DNA of 64,000 bases from NCBI GenBank assembly GCA_015061725.1, contig SUVX01000011.1, positions 1-64,000 on the forward strand, read 5' to 3'. Below are positions 33,529 to 43,126 of this stretch, in pieces (position 1 is the stretch's first letter; each line of letters begins with the position of its first letter). This stretch comes from Lentisphaerota bacterium. GTDB taxonomy: Bacteria; Verrucomicrobiota; Lentisphaeria; Victivallales; Victivallaceae. Made by a program: the position numbers and the translations under genes. The notes under the pieces were generated by a model that saw only the letters and a list, made by a program, of their open reading frames with translations, did not search any database and was not told the DNA's origin.

Positions 33529-35334
33529 TTGAAACTTGAACATATCAGAAATTTTTGCATTATTGCCCATATCGACCACGGCAAGTCCACCCTTGCCGAC
33601 CGCATGCTTGAAATTACCGAAACCGTCGCCAAACGTGATCTTCAGGAACAGCTGCTGGACGGTATGGACCTGGAGCGTGAACGCGGTATTACCATCAAAT
33701 CCCATCCCGTGCGTATGCAGTACGATCCGGGCGACGGGATCACCTATGAACTCAACCTTATCGACACTCCCGGACACGTTGACTTCACCTATGAAGTCAG
33801 CCGCAGTCTCTGTGCCTGCGAAGGTGCGATTCTTTTGATTGATGCCACTCAGGGCGTTCAGGCGCAGACCGTTGCCAACATCAATCTGGCCATCGCCCAG
33901 AATTTGAAAATCATCCCCGTCATCAACAAAATCGACCTGCCCGCCGCCAATCTGGAACTCTGTTATGAACAGATGGAGGAAATTCTTGCCATTCCGCGCG
34001 AAGAGGCTCTTTCCGTCAGCGGCAAAACAGGTGCGGGTGTCGCTGAACTTCTCAAAGAAGTCATCAAGCGCATTCCTCCGCCGGAAGAAACTTCTGAAGA
34101 GGGAACAGCGGCTCTGATTTTTGACTCCCAGTATGATACTTTCCGCGGTGTTGTCAACTTTGTCCGTGTCCGTCGCGGCACTTTCAAACGCGGAACGAAA
34201 ATCAAACTTTTCAGCAACGGTATTTCCAGCGAAATCAAAGAAGTCGGCGTATTCAGTCCCCAGATGCAGCCCTGCGCAGAACTTAAAGCCGGCAGTGTCG
34301 GCTATCTGATTCCCAACTTAAAGAGTCCCGCCGACACCCGTATCGGCGATACCATCACCGACTGCGACAAACCCGCCAAAGACCCCCTCCCCGGTTTCAG
34401 AGAAGTCCGTCCCATGGTGTTCAGCGGCATTTATCCCATTGATACGGATGAATACGATCAGCTCAAAGCCAGCATGGGCAAACTTCAGCTCAACGATGCC
34501 GCCTTTGTCTATCAGGCAGAAAGTTCCGCCGCCCTCGGATTCGGTTTCCGCTGCGGTTTCCTCGGTCTGCTCCACATGGAAATCATTCAGGAGCGTCTCC
34601 GCCGTGAATACAACATGGATATTCTGGCAACTTATCCCTCCGTGATTTATCACGTCTATCTCAAATCCGGTGAATTACAATACGTTGACAACCCGGTTTA
34701 TCTGCCCGATCCCTCCATCATTGAGAGAATCGAAGAACCCTTTATCCGCTGTCACGTCATGACCCCGACAACCTACATCGGCGATGTGATGAATCTCATC
34801 ATGTCCAAGCGCGGCATCTGCACCGAAACCGCCAGCGCCGACGCCGGACACGTCATCATTACCGCAGAATTGCCCATGCATGAAATTCTGATTGATTTCC
34901 ATGACAAGCTCAAGTCCATGACCCGGGGCTACGGCAGTATGGACTACGAACCCGCCGGATACCGCGCAGGTAAAATGGTTAAACTCGATATCCTCGTCAA
35001 CGGCGAACCCGTGGACGCTTTCAGCTCCATCGTTCACATTGATTTTGCCTACGAACGCGGCCGACAGATCGCTGAACGTCTCAAAGAGGCCATTCCGCCT
35101 CAGATGTTCCAAATCGCCATTCAAGCCGCCGTCGGCGGAAAAGTCATCGCCCGCGAAACCATCCGGCAGCTCCGCAAAAACGTTCTTGCCAAATGTTACG
35201 GCGGTGATATCACCCGTAAACGCAAGCTCCTTGAAAAGCAGAAAGAAGGCAAAAAACGCATGAAGTTAATCGGTCAGGTCAACATCCCCCAGGAAGCCTT
35301 CGTCGCCGTCCTCAAAGCCCAGGAATTCAACTGA
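33529..35334 (+). CDS. lepA: elongation factor 4 (LepA)
   Basis: 601 residues, full length. G1 AHIDHGKST, the switch regions, G3 DTPGHVDFTYEVSRSL and G4 NKIDLP are intact; C-terminal LepA-specific blocks include MDYEPAGYRAGKMVKLDILVNGEPVDAFS and KCYGGDITRKRKLLEKQKEGKKRMK. LepA is a ribosomal GTPase thought to promote back-translocation or ribosome biogenesis. The start is TTG with GAGG 8-11 nt upstream; conservation of MKLEHIRNFCIIAHIDHG fixes it. The gene is followed directly by a strong T-tract hairpin. Confidence 0.98.
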   Translation: MKLEHIRNFCIIAHIDHGKSTLADRMLEITETVAKRDLQEQLLDGMDLERERGITIKSHPVRMQYDPGDGITYELNLIDTPGHVDFTYEVSRSLCACEGAILLIDATQGVQAQTVANINLAIAQNLKIIPVINKIDLPAANLELCYEQMEEILAIPREEALSVSGKTGAGVAELLKEVIKRIPPPEETSEEGTAALIFDSQYDTFRGVVNFVRVRRGTFKRGTKIKLFSNGISSEIKEVGVFSPQMQPCAELKAGSVGYLIPNLKSPADTRIGDTITDCDKPAKDPLPGFREVRPMVFSGIYPIDTDEYDQLKASMGKLQLNDAAFVYQAESSAALGFGFRCGFLGLLHMEIIQERLRREYNMDILATYPSVIYHVYLKSGELQYVDNPVYLPDPSIIERIEEPFIRCHVMTPTTYIGDVMNLIMSKRGICTETASADAGHVIITAELPMHEILIDFHDKLKSMTRGYGSMDYEPAGYRAGKMVKLDILVNGEPVDAFSSIVHIDFAYERGRQIAERLKEAIPPQMFQIAIQAAVGGKVIARETIRQLRKNVLAKCYGGDITRKRKLLEKQKEGKKRMKLIGQVNIPQEAFVAVLKAQEFN

Positions 35335-35335
35335 T

Positions 35336-35450
35336 CCCGCTTTTTTTTCGGTAGAAAAAAAAGCTTGGCAAAAAAAAGCGGGTAGCGATTGCGACGTTGC
35401 TGCAATCGTTTAAGGGGCGCTGCCCCTTAAAAATCCCCGATTGCCGGGGA
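35336..35450 (+). terminator. lepA terminator followed by three more hairpins
   Basis: CCCGCTTTTTTTT (35336-35348) pairs perfectly with AAAAAAAAGCGGG (35370-35382). It is followed at once by CGATTGC/GCAATCG (35386-35408), TTTAAGGGGC/GCCCCTTAAA (35409-35431, 3-nt loop) and TCCCCG/CGGGGA (35434-35450). The first is a good bidirectional terminator; the role of the other three is unknown. Confidence 0.75.
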
Positions 35451-35519
35451 CTGGCTCTAACGAGCACAGCCGCCATTTCCGCAGCATACCCCTGCGGCAC
35501 ATCTTCGCCCGAGCCATTC

Positions 35520-37020
35520 CACACTGCGGCAAGCAAACCCACGGGGTATCACATGGCGCACCCATCATCATTTTATAAGTCTTATAAGTCTTATAAGTCT
35601 TATGCAAGCGTCACGCCAACGCAACACGCATACCACCGTTGCCATCAAGTTGCCCTGCATTACCCTGCGGTAAATCTGCCCGTTGCACTACCCCTGCGAC
35701 AACTTTTCGCCCGCACCAAACCAGACAGCGGCACCGCCCCCCCCGGGGTATCATATGGCTTGCCACGGCGTAGCCCGTCAGGGCGAAGACAGGCGCACCA
35801 TTTTGTCAGACAGGTCAGACAGGTCAGACAAGTCAGACACAAGCGCCACGCCCACGCAACACGCATACCCCCGTTGCCATCAAGTTGCCCTGCATTACCC
35901 TGCGGTAAATCTGCCCGTTGCACTACCCCTGCGACAACTTTGCACCCGAGCCAAACCAGACAGCGGTACAGCAAACCCACGGGGTATACAGCGGCACACC
36001 ATTACCCGTTTGTTACCGTTAACCACCGTTTGCTACCGTTTTATTGTGCCACACCCACGCACCCCGCATACCGCTGTTGCCATAAAAAAAGCCTTGCATA
36101 CCCCGGCGGTAAATTTTCGCCCGAGCCAAACCAGACAGCGACACAGCAAGCCCACGGGGTATACAGCGGCGCACCCATCTTGTCAGACAAGTCAGACAGG
36201 TCAGACAAGTCAGATAGGTCAGACAGGTCAGACACAAGCGTCACGCCCACGCAACACGCATACCGCCGTTGCCATAAAAAAAGCCTTGCATACCCCGACG
36301 GTAAATTTTCGCCCGAGCCAAACCAGACAGCGCCATGCAAACCCACGGGGTATACAGCGGCGTACCATTTTGTCAGACAGGTCAGACAGGTCAGACAAGT
36401 CAGACAAGTCAGACACAAGCGCCACGCCCACGCAACACGCATACCGCCGTTGCTATCAAGTTGCCCGACACACCCCACTGGCAACTTTTCGCCCGCACCA
36501 AACCAGACAGCGGCAAAACAAGCCCTCGGGGTATACAGCGGCGCACCATTTTGTCAGACAGGTCAGACAGGTCAGACAAGTCAGACACAAGCGCCACGCC
36601 CACGCACCCCGCAAACCGCCGTTGCCATAAAAAAAAGCCTTGCATACCCCTGCGGTAAATTTTCGTCCGAGCCAAACCAAACAGCGCCATGCAAACCCAC
36701 GGGGTATACAGCGGCGCACCATTTTGTCAGACAGGTCAGACAGGTCAGACAGGTCAGACAGGTCAGACACAAGCGCCACGCCCACGCAGACTGCAAACCG
36801 CCGTTGCCATAAAAAAGCCTTGCATACCCCTGCGGTAAATTTTCGCCTGGGTCAAACCAGACAGCGGTACAGCAAGCCCTCGGGGTATCACATGGCTTGC
36901 CACGGCGTAGCCCGTCAGGGCGAAGACGGGCGCACCATTTTGTCAGACAGGTCAGACAAGTCAGACAAGTCAGACACAAGCGCCACACCCACGCAACACG
37001 CATACCGCCGTTGCCATCCC
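35520..37020 (+). repeat. nested tandem repeat locus with variable 9-bp cores
   Basis: About eight units of 170-235 bp share a backbone: CCCACGGGGTATACAGCGG, then CGCACCATTTT, a core of 9-bp repeats, then CAAGCGCCACGCCCACGCAA, CCGTTGCCATAAAAAA, GCCTTGCATACCCC and GGTAAATTTTCGCCCGAGCC. The cores are GTCAGACAG-type with 4, 6, 5, 4, 5 and 4 units (starting at 35805, 36182, 36372, 36553, 36726 and 36942), but ATAAGTCTT-type near 35573 and a different CCGTTTGTTACCG-type stretch near 36008. Some units carry an extra segment (35752-35797, 36890-36935) with hairpin GCCCGTC/GACGGGC. Long open frames run through it in several registers because core length is a multiple of three; none is convincing as a gene. 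Confidence 0.85.
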
Positions 37021-37023
37021 AAA

Positions 37024-38583
37024 TCATGCCTGCGTTACCGGCAGAAGAGCTTTGGCGGCCCTGATTCCGTCACAGGCGGCGGAAATGATACCGCCTGAGG
37101 CTCCCGCACCTTCGCCGGAAAGAATCAAATTGTCAACCGGGGAAAAGCCGTTTTCTTTTCTGGTAAAACGCAAGGGGGAAGATACACAGGGTTCAACACC
37201 GATGAATTTGCCGTTTTTGATAAATCCGGGAAGCTGACGGTCAAAGAACTTCAACGCCGATGAAAGCGCGCTGACTGTGGGCGCAGGGAGCAGAGAACGT
37301 ACGTCTCCCGGGATGATTCCGGTATGACAGGAAGTTTTGCGGTTGCGGAGAATCACCTCGTTGCGTAAAAATCCTGCGGCATCCTGCGCGGGGAAAGAAT
37401 AGTCTTTTCCGCCAAGCAGAAAAGAGGCACGTTCAATCTTTTCAATCAGCGCAAAAGCGTTTTCCACATTCCCTGAAAAATCAGGACTCAAAGTTGAAAT
37501 CAGACAGGCATTGGCAAATTCTCCGTTGCGGGCAAAATCACTCATGCCGTTGGTGGCACAGGCATTCTGCCAGGCTGAGGCATTGACGACAGTCCCCCCG
37601 GGACACATACAGAAACTGCTGACGGGCAGAATTGTTCCGCCCGGACGGGAAACAAGATGATACTCCGCCGCCCCGAGCAGTTCGGGACGCGCTCCGTGAT
37701 ACTGTCTGAAATCAATAAATTCCTGAGGGTGTTCAATACGGCAGCCAAGTTGAAAAGGTTTCAATTCAAAGTCAACTTTTTTCATCAGATTACGGGCAAG
37801 CTCGCGTCCGCCGAGTCCGCAGGCGATAACAACTGCAGGAGCTGAAATGGTACTGCCGTCAGAGCAGACGACTCCGGAGCATTTTCCATTCTGCACAACG
37901 ACATCCGTCACCTGCGTATTGAATTTGAAACTTCCGCCGAGAGCAATGATTTTCTTTCTGAGTCCGGCAGCGGCAACTTTCAGAAAGTCGGTTCCGATGT
38001 GGGGACGGGCAAGATAGAGGATCTCCTGAGGTGCGCCCGCTTCAACAAAAGTCTGAAGAACAAAACGCGCCATTTTATCATGCGTTCCCGTATAAAGTTT
38101 GCCGTCTGAAAAAGTGCCTGCACCGCCCTCGCCGATGAGCAGGTTGCAGTTTTCATCAAGCTGACGTGTGCGGAGAAAATCATCAATACCGTTACAACGG
38201 TCTTCAACACAGGGTCCCCTGTCAAGGATCAGGGGAGAAGTCCCCGCCATGGCAAGAAACAGTCCGCAGAAGATTCCGGCAGGACCTGTTCCGACAACAA
38301 CGGGATTTTTCAGAGTAATATTTTCAGGAAATACAGGAACGGAAGCTTCAGGCATCTCCCAGGCTTTCAAAGGTACATCATCGGGAACTTCAACGGCAAC
38401 CTTGAAAAGCAGCACAACCTCTCTGCCCCGGGCATCAATACTTTTACCGATGATGCGGATATTTCCCAATTCACGGGGAGACAATTCAAGGATTCCGGCG
38501 GCTTTGCCGCGCAATCTTTTTTCCAATCCGGCAGCGGTACTGCGGGCGGATATTCTGATTCCTGAAACAAGAACTTCTTTCAT
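37024..38583 (-). CDS. FAD-dependent dehydrogenase (COG2509 type)
   Basis: 519 residues. An N-terminal domain of about 85 residues (VSGIRISARSTAAGLEKRL...) precedes the dinucleotide-binding motif VVVGTGPAGIFCGLFLAMAG (about 95-114). Further blocks are DRCNGIDDFLR, EGGAGTFSDGKLYTGTHD, LGCRIEHPQEFID, RPGGTILPVSSFCMCPGGTVV and the C-terminal SGEGAGASGGIISAACDGIRAA. This combination defines the uncharacterised FAD-dependent dehydrogenases of COG2509; the substrate is unknown. It is transcribed towards the repeat locus, whose last unit ends at its stop codon. It stands alone, back-to-back with the DAHP synthase gene. Confidence 0.9.
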   Translation of the reverse strand: MKEVLVSGIRISARSTAAGLEKRLRGKAAGILELSPRELGNIRIIGKSIDARGREVVLLFKVAVEVPDDVPLKAWEMPEASVPVFPENITLKNPVVVGTGPAGIFCGLFLAMAGTSPLILDRGPCVEDRCNGIDDFLRTRQLDENCNLLIGEGGAGTFSDGKLYTGTHDKMARFVLQTFVEAGAPQEILYLARPHIGTDFLKVAAAGLRKKIIALGGSFKFNTQVTDVVVQNGKCSGVVCSDGSTISAPAVVIACGLGGRELARNLMKKVDFELKPFQLGCRIEHPQEFIDFRQYHGARPELLGAAEYHLVSRPGGTILPVSSFCMCPGGTVVNASAWQNACATNGMSDFARNGEFANACLISTLSPDFSGNVENAFALIEKIERASFLLGGKDYSFPAQDAAGFLRNEVILRNRKTSCHTGIIPGDVRSLLPAPTVSALSSALKFFDRQLPGFIKNGKFIGVEPCVSSPLRFTRKENGFSPVDNLILSGEGAGASGGIISAACDGIRAAKALLPVTQA

Positions 38584-38671
38584 AATACTTTTATTCTCCC
38601 GGAAAAACCTGAATCATTGCGCTTTCAGCATAAAATACCCCGAAAAAGTTTTTTTTCAAGGCGGGAGTTCC

Positions 38672-38700
38672 TTGCATTGACGGAAAAATCATGGTATATT
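38672..38700 (+). promoter_or_regulatory. sigma70-type promoter of the DAHP synthase gene
   Basis: TTGCAT (38672-38677) and TATATT (38695-38700), 17-nt spacer, 40 nt before the start codon. GAAAGCAGGA serves as the ribosome binding site. Confidence 0.65.
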
Positions 38701-38740
38701 ACATCCCAAATATAATTTTTACGGAAAGCAGGATTTTATC

Positions 38741-39802
38741 ATGACTTCATTCAGTCAACTGAACAACATAAATATCAAAGGAATTGCAGCACTGCCCAGT
38801 CCGGAGGAAATCCGTCTGGAACATCAGCTTTCTATCGAAGCGGGAGAACGGGTGATTTCCTACCGTCAGCAGGTAATGGATATTCTGGACGGCAAAGACA
38901 CAAGACTTATGGTCATCACGGGGCCCTGTTCGATCCACAATCCCGATGCGGCATTAAAATATGCGGAAAAACTCAAAGCTCTTGCCGATAAAGTTTCGGA
39001 TCATCTGATGATCCTCATGCGGTGTTATTTTGAAAAGCCCCGCACAACAGTCGGCTGGAAAGGCTTGCTGACAGACCCTGATCTGGATGACTCCTGCGAT
39101 ATAGCCCGGGGAATCCGCCTGTCACGCGATATGCTGACAAGAGTCGCTGAAATCGGACTGCCTGCGGCAACAGAGATCCTTGACCCGATTCTGGCGCAGT
39201 ATGTAGCGGACTGCATCACCTGGACCGCCATCGGCGCAAGAACCACAGAAGCTCAGACACACCGTCAGCTGGCAAGCGGTTTATCCATGCCCGTCGGATT
39301 CAAAAATGCCACCGACGGCGCAACCCAGACAGCAATAGATGCGGTACTTGCTGCAAGAAGTCACCACAGTTTTCTCGGTGTCCTTGAAGACGGAACTGTC
39401 GGTGTTTTCCGCACCAACGGCAATCCCTACGCACATATCGTCATGCGCGGCGGCGCCGGACACACCAATTACGGACCGGAATATATCGCTTATCTGCGGG
39501 TCGTTCTCCGCCGTTCCGGACTGCCGACAGGCATCGTCATTGACTGCAGTCACGCCAACTCCGGCAAGGACTACCGCAAACAGCGCATTGCACTTGACGG
39601 TGTGCTTGAACAGATTGCTTCAGGTGAAACAGCCATCCGCGGCGTCATGCTTGAAAGCAATCTCAAACCGGGCAGTCAGAAAGTTGTTCCGGGCGTTACA
39701 CCTGACCCTGAAGTTTCCATCACCGACGGCTGTATCGGCTGGGAGGAAACTGAAGAACTGATCATGAAAACCCGGGAAACTGTCAAAAAAGCCCGGGGGT
39801 AA
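38741..39802 (+). CDS. aroG: 3-deoxy-7-phosphoheptulonate synthase (class I, AroG type)
   Basis: 353 residues, normal length. Condenses phosphoenolpyruvate and erythrose 4-phosphate, the first step of aromatic amino-acid synthesis. Diagnostic blocks are VITGPCSIHNPDAALKYAEKL, MRCYFEKPRTTVGWKGLLTDPDLD, AIGARTTEAQTHRQLASGLSMPVGFKNATDG, RGGAGHTNYGPE and IDCSHANSGKDYRKQ, with the C-terminal SITDGCIGWEETEELI. Which aromatic amino acid inhibits it cannot be told from sequence by eye. It has its own promoter and is followed 50 nt later by the rhamnulokinase gene. Confidence 0.97.
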   Translation: MTSFSQLNNINIKGIAALPSPEEIRLEHQLSIEAGERVISYRQQVMDILDGKDTRLMVITGPCSIHNPDAALKYAEKLKALADKVSDHLMILMRCYFEKPRTTVGWKGLLTDPDLDDSCDIARGIRLSRDMLTRVAEIGLPAATEILDPILAQYVADCITWTAIGARTTEAQTHRQLASGLSMPVGFKNATDGATQTAIDAVLAARSHHSFLGVLEDGTVGVFRTNGNPYAHIVMRGGAGHTNYGPEYIAYLRVVLRRSGLPTGIVIDCSHANSGKDYRKQRIALDGVLEQIASGETAIRGVMLESNLKPGSQKVVPGVTPDPEVSITDGCIGWEETEELIMKTRETVKKARG

Positions 39803-39852
39803 CGGATTTGAAAGATTTTTAAACCTTTAACAAAGTTAAGGAATGAATTATT

Positions 39853-41331
39853 ATGAGTAGTTTTCTTGCCTTTGACCTGGGCGCTTCCAGCGGACGCGCC
39901 ATCGCCGGAAAAATTGAAAACGGCAAACTGGTTCTGACCGAAGTCCACCGTTTCCCCAACGCTCCGGTTGAAAAGAACGGAGATCTCACCTGGGATTACC
40001 CCCGCCTCTGCAATGAACTGGTAACCGGTCTGGAAAAAGCTCTTGAATTTGACTCCGACATCACCGGAATCGGCATTGACACCTGGGGCGTTGACTACGT
40101 TCTTTTTGACAAAGACACAAAACAGCCCAAACGTCTGCCCTTCAACTATCGTGACGAGCGCACCAACCGTTCCAGCGTGAAGGTCTGGGAAAAAATTCCG
40201 GCAAGCGATATCTACGCCATGACGGGAATCCAGAAAATGACCCTCAACACCATTTACCAGCTCTGCGCTCACAAAGACGAACATCCCGAAGATCTGGTCA
40301 ATGCAACTTTTCTGCCTATGCCCGATGCTCTGGCATTCAGCCTGGGCGGAGATTTCACCGCTGAATACACCATTGCTTCAACCTCTGATCTTCTGAATCC
40401 CGCCACACGCAACTGGCATTGGGAACTCATTGATAAACTGGGTCTGCCCCGCGATATCTTCCCCGAAATCGTTGCCCCCTGCACTCAGGCGGGCGTGCTG
40501 AAAGAAGAATTGCAGAAAAAGTTCAACTGCAAAGCCATTCCGATTTTCAAAGTCGGTTCACACGATACGGCAAGTGCCGTCGGTGCAGTTCCCGCACCTG
40601 TTTCCGGGGAATGGGCATATTTGAGTGCCGGTACCTGGGCTCTGCTGGGTGCCGAACTGGATAGCCCCTTTATCAGCAAAGTTTCTGAAGAAGCAAGTTT
40701 CACCAACGAGGGCGGACTCAATCAGAAAATCCGTTTTCTCACCAATATCATGGGCAGCTGGCTCTTTCAGGAAACCCGCCGTGTCTGGAACGAGTCCGGC
40801 AGAAATCTGAGCTTCGCCGACATGGAAAACATGGCAAAAACCGCCGAACCGGGACGTTTTCTTGTCAACCCCAACAACCCCGAATTTTTCACGCCCGGAG
40901 ATATGCCTCAGCGTATCCGCGACTTCTGCCGCACCTCCGGACAGGGAGATGAGATGACCGACGCTCAGGTCGTCCGCGCCATTTATGACTCCCTCGCCTT
41001 GTATACGGCGGGCAAACTTGCCGGACTGGAAAAACTGCTGGGTGTCCGTTATGCCGCATTCAACGTTGTCGGCGGCGGTACAAAAGACCGTTTCCTCATG
41101 CAGTTGATTTCAGATGCCATGAATATCCCTGTGATTTCCGGACCTGTTGAAGCGACTGCCACCGGCAATATTCTGGCTCAGGCGATTGCCTGCGGTACAA
41201 TCAAAGATCTGACGGCGGCAAGAGAAACCGTCCGCAATTCCTTTGATCTGGTGACCTATACGCCCGATCCCGAATCCGTCGCCATGTTCAAAAAACTTGC
41301 GCCCGGATTTGCAAAAATCACTCAGGCATAA
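39853..41331 (+). CDS. rhaB: rhamnulokinase
   Basis: 492 residues, FGGY kinase family. The N-terminal phosphate loop AFDLGASSGRAIAG, GIGIDTWGVDYVL, NYRDERTN, FLPMPDALAF followed by TIASTSDLLNP, and GSHDTASAVGAVP are RhaB-specific. GGGTKDRFLMQLISDAMNIPVISGPVEATATGN is the C-terminal adenosine site. It phosphorylates L-rhamnulose (in some branches also L-fuculose). Isomerase and aldolase genes are not adjacent. The next gene, a peptide-type solute-binding protein, starts 10 nt downstream but is probably unrelated functionally. Confidence 0.93.
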   Translation: MSSFLAFDLGASSGRAIAGKIENGKLVLTEVHRFPNAPVEKNGDLTWDYPRLCNELVTGLEKALEFDSDITGIGIDTWGVDYVLFDKDTKQPKRLPFNYRDERTNRSSVKVWEKIPASDIYAMTGIQKMTLNTIYQLCAHKDEHPEDLVNATFLPMPDALAFSLGGDFTAEYTIASTSDLLNPATRNWHWELIDKLGLPRDIFPEIVAPCTQAGVLKEELQKKFNCKAIPIFKVGSHDTASAVGAVPAPVSGEWAYLSAGTWALLGAELDSPFISKVSEEASFTNEGGLNQKIRFLTNIMGSWLFQETRRVWNESGRNLSFADMENMAKTAEPGRFLVNPNNPEFFTPGDMPQRIRDFCRTSGQGDEMTDAQVVRAIYDSLALYTAGKLAGLEKLLGVRYAAFNVVGGGTKDRFLMQLISDAMNIPVISGPVEATATGNILAQAIACGTIKDLTAARETVRNSFDLVTYTPDPESVAMFKKLAPGFAKITQA

Positions 41332-41341
41332 AAACTTGCCG

Positions 41342-43126
41342 ATGAGCTGCAAAATAAAAAATATTCTGATACTGCTGTTCACTTTGTGGACGGCAGTATC
41401 TTTTTCGTCTTCAGATAAGACGATCCGCACCGCCGCAGGCGGCAGGGTACGCACCCTTGACCCGGCTCTGGCGGATGATCTGGCAAGCAGAAATCTCATC
41501 GGCGCAATCTATGATACACTTCTGGAATACGACTATAAAAGCCGTCCCTACAAACTCAAAGTTTCCATGCTCCGCAAAATGCCGGAGTCTGCAAGCGATT
41601 TCAAAAGTTACCGTTTCCACCTCAGGGACGATCTCTTTTTTGCGCCGGACCCGGTTTTCAAGGGAAGGAAACGGAAAATCACCTCTTCTGATGTATTGTT
41701 TTCTTTTCTGCGGATTGCCGATGCCCGCAATCACAGTCCGCTTTACTGGCTTTTCCGCAACCGCATTGCAGGAATAGATGAGTTCCACAGCAAAAGCGCA
41801 CGCACTCCCAAAGGGGATTTTAAAATTTATCAGCAGGGTATCAAAGGGTTTGAAATTCTTTCGGATACGGAATTTGTCATTCATCTGAATAACCCCGACC
41901 CGCGTTTTCTCTATGCGCTTGCCATGCCCAACTGCGGCATCGTTGCCAAAGAAGCGGTCATACACTATGGGGAATCCTTTGCCCGTCATCCCGCAGGCTC
42001 CGGTCCCTTTGTACTGAAAGAGTGGATCAATGACTGCCGTATCATTCTGGAGAAAAATCCCTTTTTCCGCAAAGAATTTTATTCTCAGGCGGATTCTCCT
42101 GCTGACAGAACCCGTCCCCTGCCGCTGGCGGACAGATTTGAAATCATGCTCATCAAACAACCCATGACTTCATGGATGCTCTTTCTGCAGGGCAATCTGG
42201 ACTATCAGGCTCTTGACAAGGACAATGCCGACCTTGCCGGAGGCGGAGAACTTCCGCCGGTACTTGTCAAACGGGGTATAAAACTTCAGCGCGTTCCGGA
42301 GTTTGAGATCCGCTATGTGGGATTCAATTTTTCAAATCCGCTGTTTGCTGATAACCTCAAACTGCGTCAGGCACTGAGTCTTGCCTTTTCTGTTCAGCGC
42401 AGAATCGAACACTCGGGCAACCAGCTTCTGGCGGCACACGGTCCCGTTCCGCCGGGCGTGGCAGGTTACGATAAAAACTTTAAAAATCCGTGGACTTTTT
42501 ACAATTTAAAGAGAGCAAAACAACTGCTTGCTGAAGCAGGATTTCCCGGGGGGATCTGCAAAAAAACAGGCAAACGGCTGCATCTTACCTTTGACCAGAC
42601 GGGCAACACTTCAAGTCACCGGCAGACGGGGGAAATCATGGCGGCGGAACTTGCCGCACTCGGAATAGAATGTACGCCCATTCTCAACAACAATCCCCGC
42701 TTTTACGAAAAACTGCGCGCAGGCAAAATGCAGCTTTTCCGCCTTTCATGGATCGGCGATTATCCGGATGCCGAAAACTTTTTGCAGCTCTTTTATTCGG
42801 GCAACCGGAACGGCTGCAACAGAACGGGATATTCCGATCCTGAATTTGACCGTATGTTTGAAGAGATCCGTCCGATGCCCGATTCTCCTGAACGGACGGA
42901 AAAGTACAAAAAAATGGTGCGTTATCTGGCAGACAAGTGTGTGTGGATTTATGAAGGATATCCCATATCCTACCAGCTCAATCACGCCTGGCTTGAAAAC
43001 TTTATTCCGCATGACTTCGGTTTTGCACGGTGGAAATATCTTTCGGTCAATACGCAGCGCAGAAAAAAACTCAAAAAAACTTTCAGACCTGTCGGAATGT
43101 CCGAACTTTACAACAGGGGAAAATGA
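41342..43126 (+). CDS. ABC transporter solute-binding protein, family 5 (peptide type)
   Basis: 594 residues from the ATG at 41342. A signal peptide (NILILLFTLWTAVSFSSS, no lipobox) precedes an SBP_bac_5 domain: AAGGRVRTLDPALADDLASRNLIGAIYDTLLEYDY, then DVLFSFLRIAD, GSGPFVLKEW, LRQALSLAFSVQRRIEH and AKQLLAEAGFPGG. Such proteins bind oligopeptides, or sometimes oligosaccharides, for ABC uptake. The permease genes are absent; a lone DppD-type ATPase gene lies at 55826-56800. The ribosome binding site is weak. Its stop overlaps the following glycosyltransferase start by one base. Confidence 0.92.
   Translation: MSCKIKNILILLFTLWTAVSFSSSDKTIRTAAGGRVRTLDPALADDLASRNLIGAIYDTLLEYDYKSRPYKLKVSMLRKMPESASDFKSYRFHLRDDLFFAPDPVFKGRKRKITSSDVLFSFLRIADARNHSPLYWLFRNRIAGIDEFHSKSARTPKGDFKIYQQGIKGFEILSDTEFVIHLNNPDPRFLYALAMPNCGIVAKEAVIHYGESFARHPAGSGPFVLKEWINDCRIILEKNPFFRKEFYSQADSPADRTRPLPLADRFEIMLIKQPMTSWMLFLQGNLDYQALDKDNADLAGGGELPPVLVKRGIKLQRVPEFEIRYVGFNFSNPLFADNLKLRQALSLAFSVQRRIEHSGNQLLAAHGPVPPGVAGYDKNFKNPWTFYNLKRAKQLLAEAGFPGGICKKTGKRLHLTFDQTGNTSSHRQTGEIMAAELAALGIECTPILNNNPRFYEKLRAGKMQLFRLSWIGDYPDAENFLQLFYSGNRNGCNRTGYSDPEFDRMFEEIRPMPDSPERTEKYKKMVRYLADKCVWIYEGYPISYQLNHAWLENFIPHDFGFARWKYLSVNTQRRKKLKKTFRPVGMSELYNRGK

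Noticed and set aside
35397..36812. 471-residue open frame (and a 315-residue one in another frame) through the nested repeats
   Set aside because: The open frames exist in several registers because cores are multiples of 3 bp. The translation is low-complexity (repeated VRQ, SDR, HKRHAHA), with no start signal and no conserved domain.
35800..36980. CRISPR-like array
   Set aside because: Units are 170-235 bp with 9-bp tandem cores; there is no 24-37-bp repeat with unique spacers of constant length, and no cas gene.
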